Shown here: one piece after another, positions 26,044 to 34,153 of the stretch | Layout: each line of letters begins with the position of its first letter | How positions within the stretch are numbered: position 1 is the first letter of the stretch | Assembly: GCF_042650605.1 (NCBI RefSeq) | Contig: NZ_JBHSBN010000033.1 | Location: 1-60,642 of the forward strand | DNA length: 60,642 nucleotides | Direction of reading: 5' to 3' | Origin: Micromonospora_J zhanjiangensis | Lineage (GTDB): Bacteria; Actinomycetota; Actinomycetes; Mycobacteriales; Micromonosporaceae | Position numbers and translations under genes: made by a program | Notes under the pieces: model-generated | The model's input: only the letters and a program-made list of their open reading frames with translations | What the model was told of the DNA's origin: nothing | Database searches by the model: none

Positions 26044-26090
26044 GACACGCGAACGGCCCCCGGGATATCCGCGGGGGCCGTTCGCGTGTC
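26044..26090. terminator. Strong bidirectional terminator
   Basis: A 19-bp perfect stem: 26044-26062 pairs with 26072-26090 around a GGATATCCG loop. It separates the convergent kamA and csbD genes and is the longest perfect hairpin in the window. Confidence 0.9.
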
Positions 26091-26100
26091 CGGCGTGGGT

Positions 26101-26295
26101 TCAGCCGCTGAAGGCGTCGCGTACGTCGCGGCCGGCGTCCTTGACGTGCTCGCCGGCCTGCTTCGCCCGGGCCTCGGTCTTCTCGGCCGCGCCCTCGGCC
26201 TGCAGCCGCTCGTTGTCGGTCGCGTCGCCGAACTTCTCCTTGGCGGCACCCTTCAGTTCCTCGGCCTTGTTCTCCGCCTTGTCCGCGAGGCTCAT
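26101..26295 (-). CDS. CsbD family stress-response protein
   Basis: 64 aa, the usual size. MSLADKAENKAEELKGAAKEK and KFGDATDNERLQAEG are the CsbD signature; the rest is a charged amphipathic helix. CsbD-like proteins accumulate under general stress, but their molecular role is unknown. ATG 26295 has an AAGGAG site. A SigB-like promoter lies 75-100 bp upstream on the same strand. Confidence 0.92.
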   Translation of the reverse strand: MSLADKAENKAEELKGAAKEKFGDATDNERLQAEGAAEKTEARAKQAGEHVKDAGRDVRDAFSG

Positions 26296-26369
26296 GTCGG
26301 ACTCCTTCCGAAGTTGTTCTGCTCGTATCGGTTGCCCGCCGAACGGGCGATTTGGGGCTCGACCGAGAA

Positions 26370-26395
26370 ATGCCCGGAGGGCTTGTCGGAGAAAC
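26370..26395 (-). promoter_or_regulatory. SigB-type promoter of csbD
   Basis: On the minus strand GTTT is followed after 16 bp by GGGCAT, one mismatch from the general-stress consensus GTTT-N14..17-GGGTAT. It is 75 bp upstream of a gene whose homologues are known SigB targets. Confidence 0.55.
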
Positions 26396-26518
26396 ATGTC
26401 GGTTTTTGAATGGTGGCCGGCTGGGTCACACCCTGTAGAGCGTCCTAGGATGCTAGGTGTGTGTCCCGCAGCGCGGCCGAGCGTCGTTCGGGTCGACGCG
26501 TCGGACCACAACCCGGCA

Positions 26519-27415
26519 TCACTCCAGCCGGTCCACCAGCTCGTGCACCGCGGCGAGCAGGTCCTCCTCCTTCTCCGAGTGCGCGGTCACCGCGACCACC
26601 GCCCGACGAGCCGGATCGACGATCACGTACTGCCCGTAGGCGCCGTCCATCCGGTAGGCGCCGCCGCGGTCGATCCACACGCCGAGCCCGTACCCGTGCG
26701 TGTACCGCTCCCCGAAGGTGACCGCGCCGGTGTCGACCGGGTCGGCGGTCAGCCGCCGCAGGTACGCCGCGGGCAGGACCTCGCGGTCCTGCCACCGGCC
26801 CTCCTGCAGCAGCAACCGCCCGAAACGGGCGAGTTCACCGGTACGCAGGAACAGGTCGCTCTCGGCGAACGGATACCCCAGCGGGCAGGTGTGCCACGCC
26901 GGGTTGTGCAGGTCCAGCGGGCCGAACAACCGGGGCATCAGGTACGACCGCAGGTCCGCCCCGGTGACCCGGGCGATCACCCGACCGATCGCGTACGGGC
27001 CGGAGCCGGTGTACGCGAACCGGCTCCCCGGGGCGGCGACCAGCGGCGCGGCGACGATCTCGTGCAGCAGATCCGCCGCGTCGACGCGTTCGTGGGCGAA
27101 CCAGCGGTGGCTGGTCCCGCTGGTCATCGTCAGCAACTGCCGCAGCGTGACCTCCGCCACCCCCTCGGCCGCCAGCGTCCGCAGCTCCGGAAAATGGTCG
27201 AGGAACCGGTCGTCGAGGGTCAGGCGTCCCTCGGCCTCCGCCAGGCCGAGCGCGACCGAGGTGAACGTCTTCGACACCGAGTAGAGGTTCACCCGGTCGT
27301 CGGACCGGAACCGCCGCTCGGCCGGCGGCTGCCCCTCCCGGTACAGCTGGATCCCGTACGTGCCCAGGCCGCGTTCGCGGTCCGCCCGGCTGAAATCGTC
27401 GAGGATTGCGTCCAT
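26519..27415 (-). CDS. Serine hydrolase, class C beta-lactamase-related
   Basis: 298 aa. The SxxK nucleophile motif is SVSK within NLYSVSKTFTSVALGLAEAEG, and the second motif is YTGSG (Tyr-x-Gly/Asn type). HGYGLGVWID near the end takes the HxG/KTG place. It lacks an obvious signal peptide, so it is likely a cytoplasmic esterase or DD-peptidase-like enzyme rather than a secreted beta-lactamase. ATG 27415 is chosen by domain start. Confidence 0.85.
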   Translation of the reverse strand: MDAILDDFSRADRERGLGTYGIQLYREGQPPAERRFRSDDRVNLYSVSKTFTSVALGLAEAEGRLTLDDRFLDHFPELRTLAAEGVAEVTLRQLLTMTSGTSHRWFAHERVDAADLLHEIVAAPLVAAPGSRFAYTGSGPYAIGRVIARVTGADLRSYLMPRLFGPLDLHNPAWHTCPLGYPFAESDLFLRTGELARFGRLLLQEGRWQDREVLPAAYLRRLTADPVDTGAVTFGERYTHGYGLGVWIDRGGAYRMDGAYGQYVIVDPARRAVVAVTAHSEKEEDLLAAVHELVDRLE

Positions 27416-27473
27416 CGGCGGATGGTAGGCCGCTCCCCCGACACGACCCCGCACGTACGGGACCCGACCACGG

Positions 27474-28907
27474 TCAGCCGGTGGCGGCGCCGAACCAGCG
27501 GGGCAGCCGGTCGACCAGGTCACGCTGCTCGTCGCCGACCCAGACGACGTGACCGTCCGGCCGCAGCAGCACGGCGGGCACGTCCAACTCCTCGCTGACG
27601 TCGACGACGTGGTCGACCCGGTCCGCCCAGCCCGCCACCGAGAGCCGGCCGGTCTGGTCGAGCAGCAGGCCGCGGCCACCGCGCGTCAGCTCGTACAGGC
27701 GCCCCCGCCTGAGTCGCACGTCGCGCAGCCGCCGGCCGAGCAGTTCGTGCCCCTCGCCGACGTCGTAGCGGACCCCGATCGCGGTGATCTTCTCGATCAG
27801 GTACCGGTTGACCTCCTCGAAATCCATCAGTTCCGTCAGCAGCCGGCGTACCGCCGCGGGGCCCGGCTCGGTGGACATCAGCTCGCCCTGCGCCCGGGTG
27901 TTGTTCAGCACGTCGGCGGCCACCGGGTGCCGCTCGGTGTGGTAGCTGTCCAGCAGCCCGTCCGGCGCCCAACCGTGGATCTCGGCGGCGAGTTTCCAAC
28001 CGAGGTTGAACGCGTCCTGGATGCCGAGGTTGAGGCCCTGCCCGCCGAGCGGCGGGTGGACGTGCGCGGCGTCGCCGGCCAGCAGCACCCGACCGACCCG
28101 GTACCGCTCGGCCAGCCGGGTCGCGTCGCCGAAGCGGGACAGCCAGCGCGGTGAGTGCACGCCGAAGTCGGTGCCGGCGAACACCCGCAGCCGCTGCCGG
28201 ACCTCCGCCAGGGTCGGCGGGACCGCGCGGTCCTCGGCCACCTCCGCGGCGGGCACGACGACGCGGAACAACCCGCCCCCGGACGGCGAGGGCCCGACAC
28301 CGAACCCCTTGTACGTCTTGCGAATCTCGGCCACCACGGCGGCCACCTCCGCCGGCGGCGTGGTCAGCTCCATCTCGCCCAGTAGCGTCTCGTTCCGGGC
28401 CGGCTCGCCGGGAAAGCCGACGCCCAGCAGCTTGCGCACCGTGCTGCGTCCACCGTCGCAGCCGACCAGGTAGCGCGTCCGGACCCGCCCACCGTCGGCC
28501 AGTTCGGCGGTGACCGCGTCGTCGTCCTGACTCAGGCCCACCAACTCACAACCGCGCCGGATCTGGGCACCCGACTCGGCGGCGTGCTCGGCCAGCAGCC
28601 GTTCCGTGGTGGGCTGCGGGATGCCGAGGATGTAGGAGTGCGCGCTGTCCATCCGGGCCGGCCACGGCTTGTCGATGGCGGCGAAATAGCCACCGAGGAC
28701 GTGTTTGCTGCCGTTGGCCAGGAAACGCTCCAACAGGCCGCGCTGATCCATCACCTCGATGCTCCGGACGTGCAGACCGAGGGACCGGACGTCCCTGGTC
28801 GGTTCCGGTTGCTTCTCCAGCACCAGCACCAGCACCCCGTGCAGGCGCAACTCCCCGGCCAGCATCATGCCGGTCGGTCCGCCGCCGGCAATGACCACGT
28901 CGAACAT
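27474..28907 (-). CDS. rox: Rifampicin monooxygenase Rox (FAD-dependent)
   Basis: 477 aa, full length for Rox. The FAD-binding GGGPTGMMLAGELRLHG, the DG motif GCDGGRSTVRKLLG and GDAAHVHPPLGGQGLNLGIQ are present. The whole sequence follows the streptomycete Rox pattern (LHVRSIEVMDQRGLLERFL, YLIEKITAIGVRYDVGEGHELLGRR, DVPAVLLRPDGHVVW). Rox hydroxylates the rifamycin naphthoquinone and linearises the ansa ring, inactivating the drug. ATG 28907 has a GGGGGG site. A rifamycin-associated element lies 112 bp upstream, predicting induction by rifamycins. Confidence 0.9.
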   Translation of the reverse strand: MFDVVIAGGGPTGMMLAGELRLHGVLVLVLEKQPEPTRDVRSLGLHVRSIEVMDQRGLLERFLANGSKHVLGGYFAAIDKPWPARMDSAHSYILGIPQPTTERLLAEHAAESGAQIRRGCELVGLSQDDDAVTAELADGGRVRTRYLVGCDGGRSTVRKLLGVGFPGEPARNETLLGEMELTTPPAEVAAVVAEIRKTYKGFGVGPSPSGGGLFRVVVPAAEVAEDRAVPPTLAEVRQRLRVFAGTDFGVHSPRWLSRFGDATRLAERYRVGRVLLAGDAAHVHPPLGGQGLNLGIQDAFNLGWKLAAEIHGWAPDGLLDSYHTERHPVAADVLNNTRAQGELMSTEPGPAAVRRLLTELMDFEEVNRYLIEKITAIGVRYDVGEGHELLGRRLRDVRLRRGRLYELTRGGRGLLLDQTGRLSVAGWADRVDHVVDVSEELDVPAVLLRPDGHVVWVGDEQRDLVDRLPRWFGAATG

Positions 28908-29018
28908 GAAACCCCCCGAGATTTCTGCGGGATCGGCCCGCTGACAAGGCGCGAACAATTCGCGGACGCCTGCTTTTCGCGGGTTCTGCCTTCGGCCGGA
29001 GATTCTGCGGCATGACCG

Positions 29019-29037
29019 GGGTCTTGCCACAAGTCCC
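29019..29037 (-). promoter_or_regulatory. Rifamycin-associated element (RAE)
   Basis: On the minus strand the sequence reads GGGACTTGTGGCAAGACCC. From memory the RAE consensus is GGGGCTTGCGGCAAGGCCC; 16 of 19 positions agree and two of the three changes (A at 4, A at 16) do not disturb the GC-rich ends. RAE sites lie upstream of rifamycin-inducible genes such as rox, rph, arr and helR. Confidence 0.8.
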
Positions 29038-29058
29038 GGGGTGCGCTATATGTTGAAG

Positions 29059-29088
29059 ATGGCAAGAGGAGTTCGACTCCCTTGCCAT
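29059..29088. repeat. 13-bp inverted repeat in the rox leader/promoter region
   Basis: ATGGCAAG plus GGAGT (29059-29066, 29068-29072) pair with ACTCC plus CTTGCCAT (29076-29088) around TCG, with one bulged A at 29067. On the plus strand it is followed by TTCTTGTTT. It lies just upstream of the RAE and a CATATAG -10-like stretch, so it could be an operator, or a terminator/attenuator in either direction. Confidence 0.6.
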
Positions 29089-29182
29089 TCTTGTTTCTCC
29101 ATCCGGGTCACCCCGTCGCACTGAGATCACCGGTTGATCCGCTCACCGCGCGTGTGGCCGGCGCGGATGGTTGACTGGGCGG

Positions 29183-29758
29183 ATGGGGAAGATCGTTCTT
29201 ATCCGACACGGGCAGACCGAGTGGAGCGCGGCGGGGCGGCACACGTCGTACACCGATCTGGAGTTGACCGACGAGGGTGAGCGGCAGGCGGCGGCGTTGG
29301 GTGGCCGGTTGGCCGGCCGGGATTTCGTCGCGGTGCTGTGCAGCCCGCGGCGACGGGCCCGCCGGACGGCCGACCTGGCCGGGCTGACGGTCACCGACGT
29401 CGACGACGACCTCGCCGAGTGGAACTACGGCGACTACGAGGGCCGGACCAGCGCCGACATCCGGCGGGACCGGCCGGACTGGGACCTGTGGACCGACGGC
29501 TGTCCCGGCGGGGAGGCCCCCGACCAGGTGGCCGCCCGGTTGGACCGGGTGCTGGAGCGGGCCGCCGCGCTGCTGGAGCGCGGCGACGTGGCGCTGGTGG
29601 CGCACGGGCACAGCCTGCGGGTGGCGGCGGCCCGGTGGATCGGCCTGGGCGCCGACGGCGGTGGCCGGCTGCGGCTGGAGACCGCGACGCTGTCCACCCT
29701 CGGCCACGAACACGAGCGGCGAGTGGTGCTGACCTGGAACGTGCCGGCCGGCGGTTGA
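29183..29758 (+). CDS. Histidine phosphatase family protein (phosphoglycerate mutase-like)
   Basis: 191 aa. The catalytic RHG motif is IRHGQTEWS at residues ~7-12. Second histidine is in VALVAHGHSLRVAAARW, with a conserved Glu in LAEWNYGDYEGRT. It resembles the cytoplasmic phosphoesterases of the SixA/CobC/GpmB kind that act on small phosphorylated metabolites. It is monocistronic, divergent from rox. Confidence 0.85.
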   Translation: MGKIVLIRHGQTEWSAAGRHTSYTDLELTDEGERQAAALGGRLAGRDFVAVLCSPRRRARRTADLAGLTVTDVDDDLAEWNYGDYEGRTSADIRRDRPDWDLWTDGCPGGEAPDQVAARLDRVLERAAALLERGDVALVAHGHSLRVAAARWIGLGADGGGRLRLETATLSTLGHEHERRVVLTWNVPAGG

Positions 29759-29792
29759 CCCCGATCTTCCGGGCCGGCCGCGGGACCGGCCG

Positions 29793-30248
29793 TCAGCGGC
29801 GCGGCGGGGCGATCTTCGGGGCCCGACCCTCGTACGGGGTGGACAGCACCACGGTGGTACGGGTGGTCACGTTCGCGCTGGTGCGGATCTCCTGCAGTAC
29901 CCGTTCCAGCTCGGCGGAGCTGGCGACCCGTACCAGCAGCAGGTAGAAGTCCTCCCCCGCCACCGAGTAGCACGACTCGATCTCCGGCAGGTGGGCCAGC
30001 CGCTCGGGCGCGTCGTCGGGCTGCGAGGGGTCGAACGGCCGGATCGCCACGAATGCGCTCAGCGGCAGGTCCAGCGCCTCGTACGACACCCGGGCGGTGT
30101 AGCCCTTGACCACGCCGCGCTGTTCCAACCGACGGACCCGCTGGTGCACCGCCGACACCGACAGACCGACCTTCTCCGCCAGATCCGTGTAGGACAGGCG
30201 GCCGTCGGCGGTCAGTGCGACGATGATGGCGCGATCGATGTCCTCCAC
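29793..30248 (-). CDS. Lrp/AsnC family transcriptional regulator
   Basis: 151 aa. N-terminal HTH: DIDRAIIVALTADGRLSYTDLAEKVGLSVSAVHQRVRRLEQRG (in parts). C-terminal RAM ligand-binding domain: AFVAIRPFDPSQPD to VRVASSAELERVLQEIR. The GTG start has no Shine-Dalgarno, but TAGGTT lies seven bases upstream, suggesting a leaderless mRNA. Ligand is probably an amino acid. It faces no obvious single target; the acyl-CoA dehydrogenase operon is 111 bp upstream, in the same direction. Confidence 0.88.
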   Translation of the reverse strand: MEDIDRAIIVALTADGRLSYTDLAEKVGLSVSAVHQRVRRLEQRGVVKGYTARVSYEALDLPLSAFVAIRPFDPSQPDDAPERLAHLPEIESCYSVAGEDFYLLLVRVASSAELERVLQEIRTSANVTTRTTVVLSTPYEGRAPKIAPPRR

Positions 30249-30359
30249 GCGAGAAAACCTACCGGTACGACGGCCCGTGGCGCGCACCCGTGGCGCTGTT
30301 CGGGGGTACGGCTCGCGGGAGTGAACCGGAGGAGACCGGTTCACCTTTCCGCGCGGCGC

Positions 30360-31502
30360 TCAGCCCTTCGCCATGGACCGGGCGATGACCAGGCGCTGGA
30401 TCTGGTTCGTGCCCTCGACGATCTGCAGCACCTTCGCCTCACGGAAGTACCGCTCGACGGGGTGGTCGGCGACGTAGCCGGCGCCGCCGAGCACCTGGAC
30501 CGCGTCGGTGGTCACCCGCATCGCCGTGTCGGTGGCGAAGACCTTGGCCTTGGCCGCCTCCACCGAGTAGGGCCGGCCGGCGTCGCGCAGCCGGGCCGCC
30601 GCCAGGGTCAGCGCGCGGGCCGCCGCGACACCGGTGGCCATGTCGGCGAGCAGGAAGCCCAGCCCTTGGAAGTCGACGATCGGGTGGCCGAACTGTTCCC
30701 GTTCCCGGGCGTAGGCCAGGGCGTAATCGAGCGCGGCCTGGGCCAGGCCGACGGCGCAGGCGGCGATGCCGAGCCGGCCGGAGTCCAGCGCCGTCATGGC
30801 GATGGTGAAGCCGGTCCCCTCCGCGCCGACCAGCCGGTCGGCGGGGACCCGGGCGTCGTCGAAAGCGATCTGGGCGATCGGTGAGGAGCGCAGCCCCATG
30901 GTCCGTTCCGCGGCCTGCGGCACGATGCCGGGCGTGTCGGCGTCGGCGAGCAGGCAGGAGATGCCACGCGGTCCGGGGCCGCCGGTGCGGCAGAAGATGT
31001 TGTAGAAGTCCGCGACGTGGGCATGGGTGATCCACGCCTTGGTGCCGGACACGACGTAGTCGTCGCCGTCGCGGACGGCCCGGGTGGTCAGCGCCGCGGC
31101 GTCCGAGCCGCCCTGCGGTTCGGACAGGCAGTACGCGCCGAGCAGCTCGCCGCCGATCATCTCCGGCAGCCGCTTGCGCAGTTCGTCGTCGCCGTACTGG
31201 GCGACCGGGTAGCAGGACAGGGTGTGCACGCTGACCGCCTCGGCCACCGCGAGCCAGCGGCTGGCCAGGATCTCCAGTACCTGGAGGTACACCTCGTACG
31301 GCTGTGCGGCGCCGCCGTGGGACTCCGGGTAGGGCAGCCCGAGCAGGCCCGAGCGGCCCAGGGTGCGCAGCACCTCGCGGGGGAACTCCCCGCGGGCGTC
31401 GAAGTCGGCCGCCCGGGGCGCGAGTTCCCGATCGGCGAGTTCGGTCGCCAGGTCGATGAGGTCGTACGCCTCGTCGGAGGGCAGGATGCGGTCGACGGTC
31501 AT
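30360..31502 (-). CDS. Acyl-CoA dehydrogenase
   Basis: 380 aa, normal length. YCLSEPQGGSDAAAL forms the FAD/substrate loop. KAWITHAHVADFY follows, and the catalytic base is the Glu in VEGTNQIQRLV near the C-terminus. It uses FAD and passes electrons to ETF. Its ATG overlaps the stop of the truncated M24 peptidase gene (ATGA), so the two were an operon. Chain specificity unknown; the sequence resembles short/branched-chain or glutaryl-like members. Confidence 0.9.
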   Translation of the reverse strand: MTVDRILPSDEAYDLIDLATELADRELAPRAADFDARGEFPREVLRTLGRSGLLGLPYPESHGGAAQPYEVYLQVLEILASRWLAVAEAVSVHTLSCYPVAQYGDDELRKRLPEMIGGELLGAYCLSEPQGGSDAAALTTRAVRDGDDYVVSGTKAWITHAHVADFYNIFCRTGGPGPRGISCLLADADTPGIVPQAAERTMGLRSSPIAQIAFDDARVPADRLVGAEGTGFTIAMTALDSGRLGIAACAVGLAQAALDYALAYAREREQFGHPIVDFQGLGFLLADMATGVAAARALTLAAARLRDAGRPYSVEAAKAKVFATDTAMRVTTDAVQVLGGAGYVADHPVERYFREAKVLQIVEGTNQIQRLVIARSMAKG

Positions 31503-31870
31503 AGCTGGACGAGCTCCGTGGGGATCGTGTTGAGGCGTTCGACGCCCGCGTCGGTGCAGACGACGATGTCTTCGATCCGGGCGCCGTGCCGCCCGGCGAG
31601 GTAGATGCCGGGCTCGATCGAGAACGCCATCCCGGGTTCCAGCGGCAGCGAGTTGCCGCCGACCAGGTACGGCTCCTCGTGCCCGTCCAGGCCGATGCCG
31701 TGCCCGGTGCGGTGCAGGAACGCCGGGCCGTACCCGGCGTCGGCGATGACGTCCCGGGCCGCGGCGTCCACGGACTCGGCGGTGACGCCGGGCGCGACGG
31801 CCGCGGCGGTGGCCCGCTGGGCGTCGGCCAGTCGCCGAGGCGGGTGGAGGTCGTCGTCCCCGATGCGCAT
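31499..31870 (-). pseudogene. Truncated M24 (Xaa-Pro dipeptidase-like) gene
   Basis: 123 aa against ~370 for the family. What remains is the C-terminal half of the pita-bread fold with HRTGHGIGLDGHEEP, FSIEPGIYL and RIEDIVV, giving the His and both Glu metal ligands. The creatinase N-domain and the two Asp ligands are missing, so it cannot be an active metallopeptidase. The first ten residues (MRIGDDDLHPP) appear unrelated to the family. It is still coupled to the acyl-CoA dehydrogenase by ATGA. Confidence 0.75.
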
Positions 31871-32001
31871 GCCCTCAGCTTAACGTTCGTTCGGGTCGGC
31901 GCAGAAACGGTTGTCCGGACCGGGTCACGGGCTGCCGCTTTCCGGTGGATCCCGGATCCGTCCGTGATCTTTTCCGTCGTCGGCGACGGCCGGGCCGGCC
32001 C
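31871..32001. other. Intergenic, nothing recognised
   Basis: 131 bp upstream of the truncated peptidase gene. The missing N-terminal half of that gene is not found here. Confidence 0.4.
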
Positions 32002-33072
32002 CTACCGGAGGCTGCGGGCGGCGGCCCGGAAGCGCTCCGTGTAAGCCAGCACGTCGGTGCTGTCGACGAACTGGTCCACCGCGCCGACCGGTGGACGCTG
32101 CCGCAACGCCGGATCCGTGATCGCCGCCCGCAGGGCCGCCGCGAACCGGTCGGCGTGCAGCACCAGGAACGGCCGGTGGTGGAACGGCCGCACGGTCGGC
32201 TCCACCGGCTCGGCCAGGCCGGTCTCGTTGGTGCGGACCGCGGCGGCCTCCAACGCCCGGCACAGCGCCACCTGCCGGTCCGGCCAGGAGTCGGCCGTGA
32301 CCAGCGCGGTCAGCGCCCCGGTCACCGGTTCCGACCCGGGCAACCGGGCCAGTTCGCTGCCCAACCACTTGCCGTACGGCGGATACCGGCGGCCGAGCAG
32401 CAGGTGCAGCCGGGCCAGGTCCCGGGCGATCCGGCCGGCCACCAGCCGGCTGCCCAGCTCGTCGCCCACCTCCGCGCACCGGCCCACGAAGTGCTCCTCC
32501 TGACCGATCCGGGTCCACTGGGCGGCCAGCACGTGCCGCCAGACGTCGTCCGGGTACCAGGCCAGGGCGGCCCGGATCCCGGCCAGCTCGTCGAGATCGT
32601 CGTGGAAGACCGCCCCGCCGGTGACCTCGGCGAGCCGCTGGGTGGGGATGGCGAGCCAGTCGGCCGTGCGGACGCCCCGGCGCGGGTCGAAGCCGAGCGC
32701 CGCGCGCAGCCACTCGCCCAGCTCGACCACGCCCACCCCGTGCCGGTCGCCGTGCGCGGAGAGCACCCCCAGTCCGGTGGTCGGGCCGCCGGCGTACGCG
32801 GTGGGGTAGCCGAGGAACGACGGCGGCAGCGCGGCCGCGACCGCCGTCTCGATCCGGGCCGGCAGACCGAGATCTCCCGGGCCGACGAAGATCTGCACCC
32901 GGGGTCCCCAGTCGTGATCGGTGGAACGCGGCGTGTCCAGGCCGAGCAGTTCCGAGCCGGAGTCCAGCCGCCCGGCCGCGTAGCGCAGCCCGGGGAACGA
33001 CCGCCGGACCGCCGGGCCGACCACCTCGTCGTGGAAGCGCCGGCAGAGCACCAGCCCGGGCACGAAGCTCAT
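32002..33072 (-). CDS. DUF4037 domain-containing protein
   Basis: 356 aa. The pattern SFVPGLVLCRRFHDEVVGPAV at the N-terminus, STDHDWGPRVQIF (an Asp-x-Asp nucleotidyltransferase-like motif) and the DUF4037 C-terminal half (TGAVFHDDLDELAGIRAALAWYPDDVWRHVLAAQW in parts) are clear. It belongs to the nucleotidyltransferase-like superfamily with unknown substrate. The ATG at 33072 is chosen over one 21 bp upstream. Divergent from the frameshifted MerR gene. Confidence 0.75.
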   Translation of the reverse strand: MSFVPGLVLCRRFHDEVVGPAVRRSFPGLRYAAGRLDSGSELLGLDTPRSTDHDWGPRVQIFVGPGDLGLPARIETAVAAALPPSFLGYPTAYAGGPTTGLGVLSAHGDRHGVGVVELGEWLRAALGFDPRRGVRTADWLAIPTQRLAEVTGGAVFHDDLDELAGIRAALAWYPDDVWRHVLAAQWTRIGQEEHFVGRCAEVGDELGSRLVAGRIARDLARLHLLLGRRYPPYGKWLGSELARLPGSEPVTGALTALVTADSWPDRQVALCRALEAAAVRTNETGLAEPVEPTVRPFHHRPFLVLHADRFAAALRAAITDPALRQRPPVGAVDQFVDSTDVLAYTERFRAAARSLR

Positions 33073-33176
33073 GCCGACAGCCTGCCGCATCACGGGGCCA
33101 CCGGGCGACTGATATGCCCGCCTCCGGCCCCGCGGCGCTTGCGTCTCCAGCCGCTGGAAGGTTCAGACTCTCGGAC

Positions 33177-34153
33177 ATGACCGACGACGGCTCCGGTGAG
33201 CTGCTGACGATCGGGGAACTGGCCCGACGGACCGGCCTGCCGGTTCGCACCATCCGGTACTGGTCCGACCTGGGGTCCTGCCACCGGTGGACCGCAGCGG
33301 TGGCGGCTACCGGCGGTACGACGACGCGTCGGTGGCCCGGCTGGAGTTGATCCGGACGCTGCGGGAACTCGGGCTGGGGCTGGCCGACGTACGCCGGGTA
33401 CTGGCCCGCGAGACCACCGTGGCCGCCGTCGCCGCCGTCCACGTCACGGCGTTGGACGCCCAGATCCGTGCCCTGCGGCTGCGCCGGGCCGTCCTCGCCG
33501 GCCTGGCCCGGCGGGAACCCCGGCCCGAGGAGACCACCAGGCTGAACCGGCTGGCCCGGCTGGCCGACGTCGAGCGCCGACGGATCGTCGAGGACTTCCT
33601 CGACGAGGTGTTCGACGACCTGGACGCCGATCCGACACTGCGGCAACGGCTGCGCTACCCCGGTACCGAGCTGCCCGACGAACCCGCGCCGGAACAGGTC
33701 GAGGCGTGGTTGGAACTCGCCGAGCTGGCCCGGGACCCGGACTTCCGGCAGCGGATGCGGGCGATGATCGAGCACAGCGCCGCCGGTCGGGCAGCCGGCG
33801 GACCGGGCGGGGAGCCCGGCGCGTACCGGTGGTTCGCCCGCAAGGTCGCCGGTCTGGTCGGCGCCGCCCGGGAACGTGGTGTCGCGCCCACCGACCCGGC
33901 GGCGGCCGACCTGCTGGACCGGCTGCTCGGCCCGGTCGACCGGAGCGCGGTGCTGACCCGCGTCGAGGCCGGCGCCGACCCGCGGATAGCCCGGTACCGG
34001 GAGCTGCTGGCCGCCGTCGAGGGCGTCCCGGCGCCGCCGTCGACCACGGCCGACCATGCCTGGCTGGCCGCCGCGCTGCGCGCCCACCCGCACCCGCCGA
34101 ACCGGCTCGACCCGTCTCCAGCTGCCCGAGAGGACCTTCGTCATGGCCGGTGA
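33177..34153 (+). pseudogene. MerR family regulator with a -1 frameshift
   Basis: The first frame (ATG 33177) reads LLTIGELARRTGLPVRTIRYWSDLG and then runs off frame. A second frame picks up VDRSGGGYRRYDDASVARLEL and continues for ~280 codons with a long C-terminal sensor region. One G is missing from the GGGG run at 33272-33275; restoring it gives SDLGVLPPVDRSGGGY, the normal MerR wing. So this is a recent loss, a sequencing error in a homopolymer, or less likely a programmed slip. The end overlaps the following FAD gene by 11 bp. Confidence 0.85.

Noticed and set aside
29059..29088. GAGTTCGACTCC resembling a tRNA T-arm
   Set aside because: No acceptor, D or anticodon arm fits; the bases belong to a perfect hairpin.
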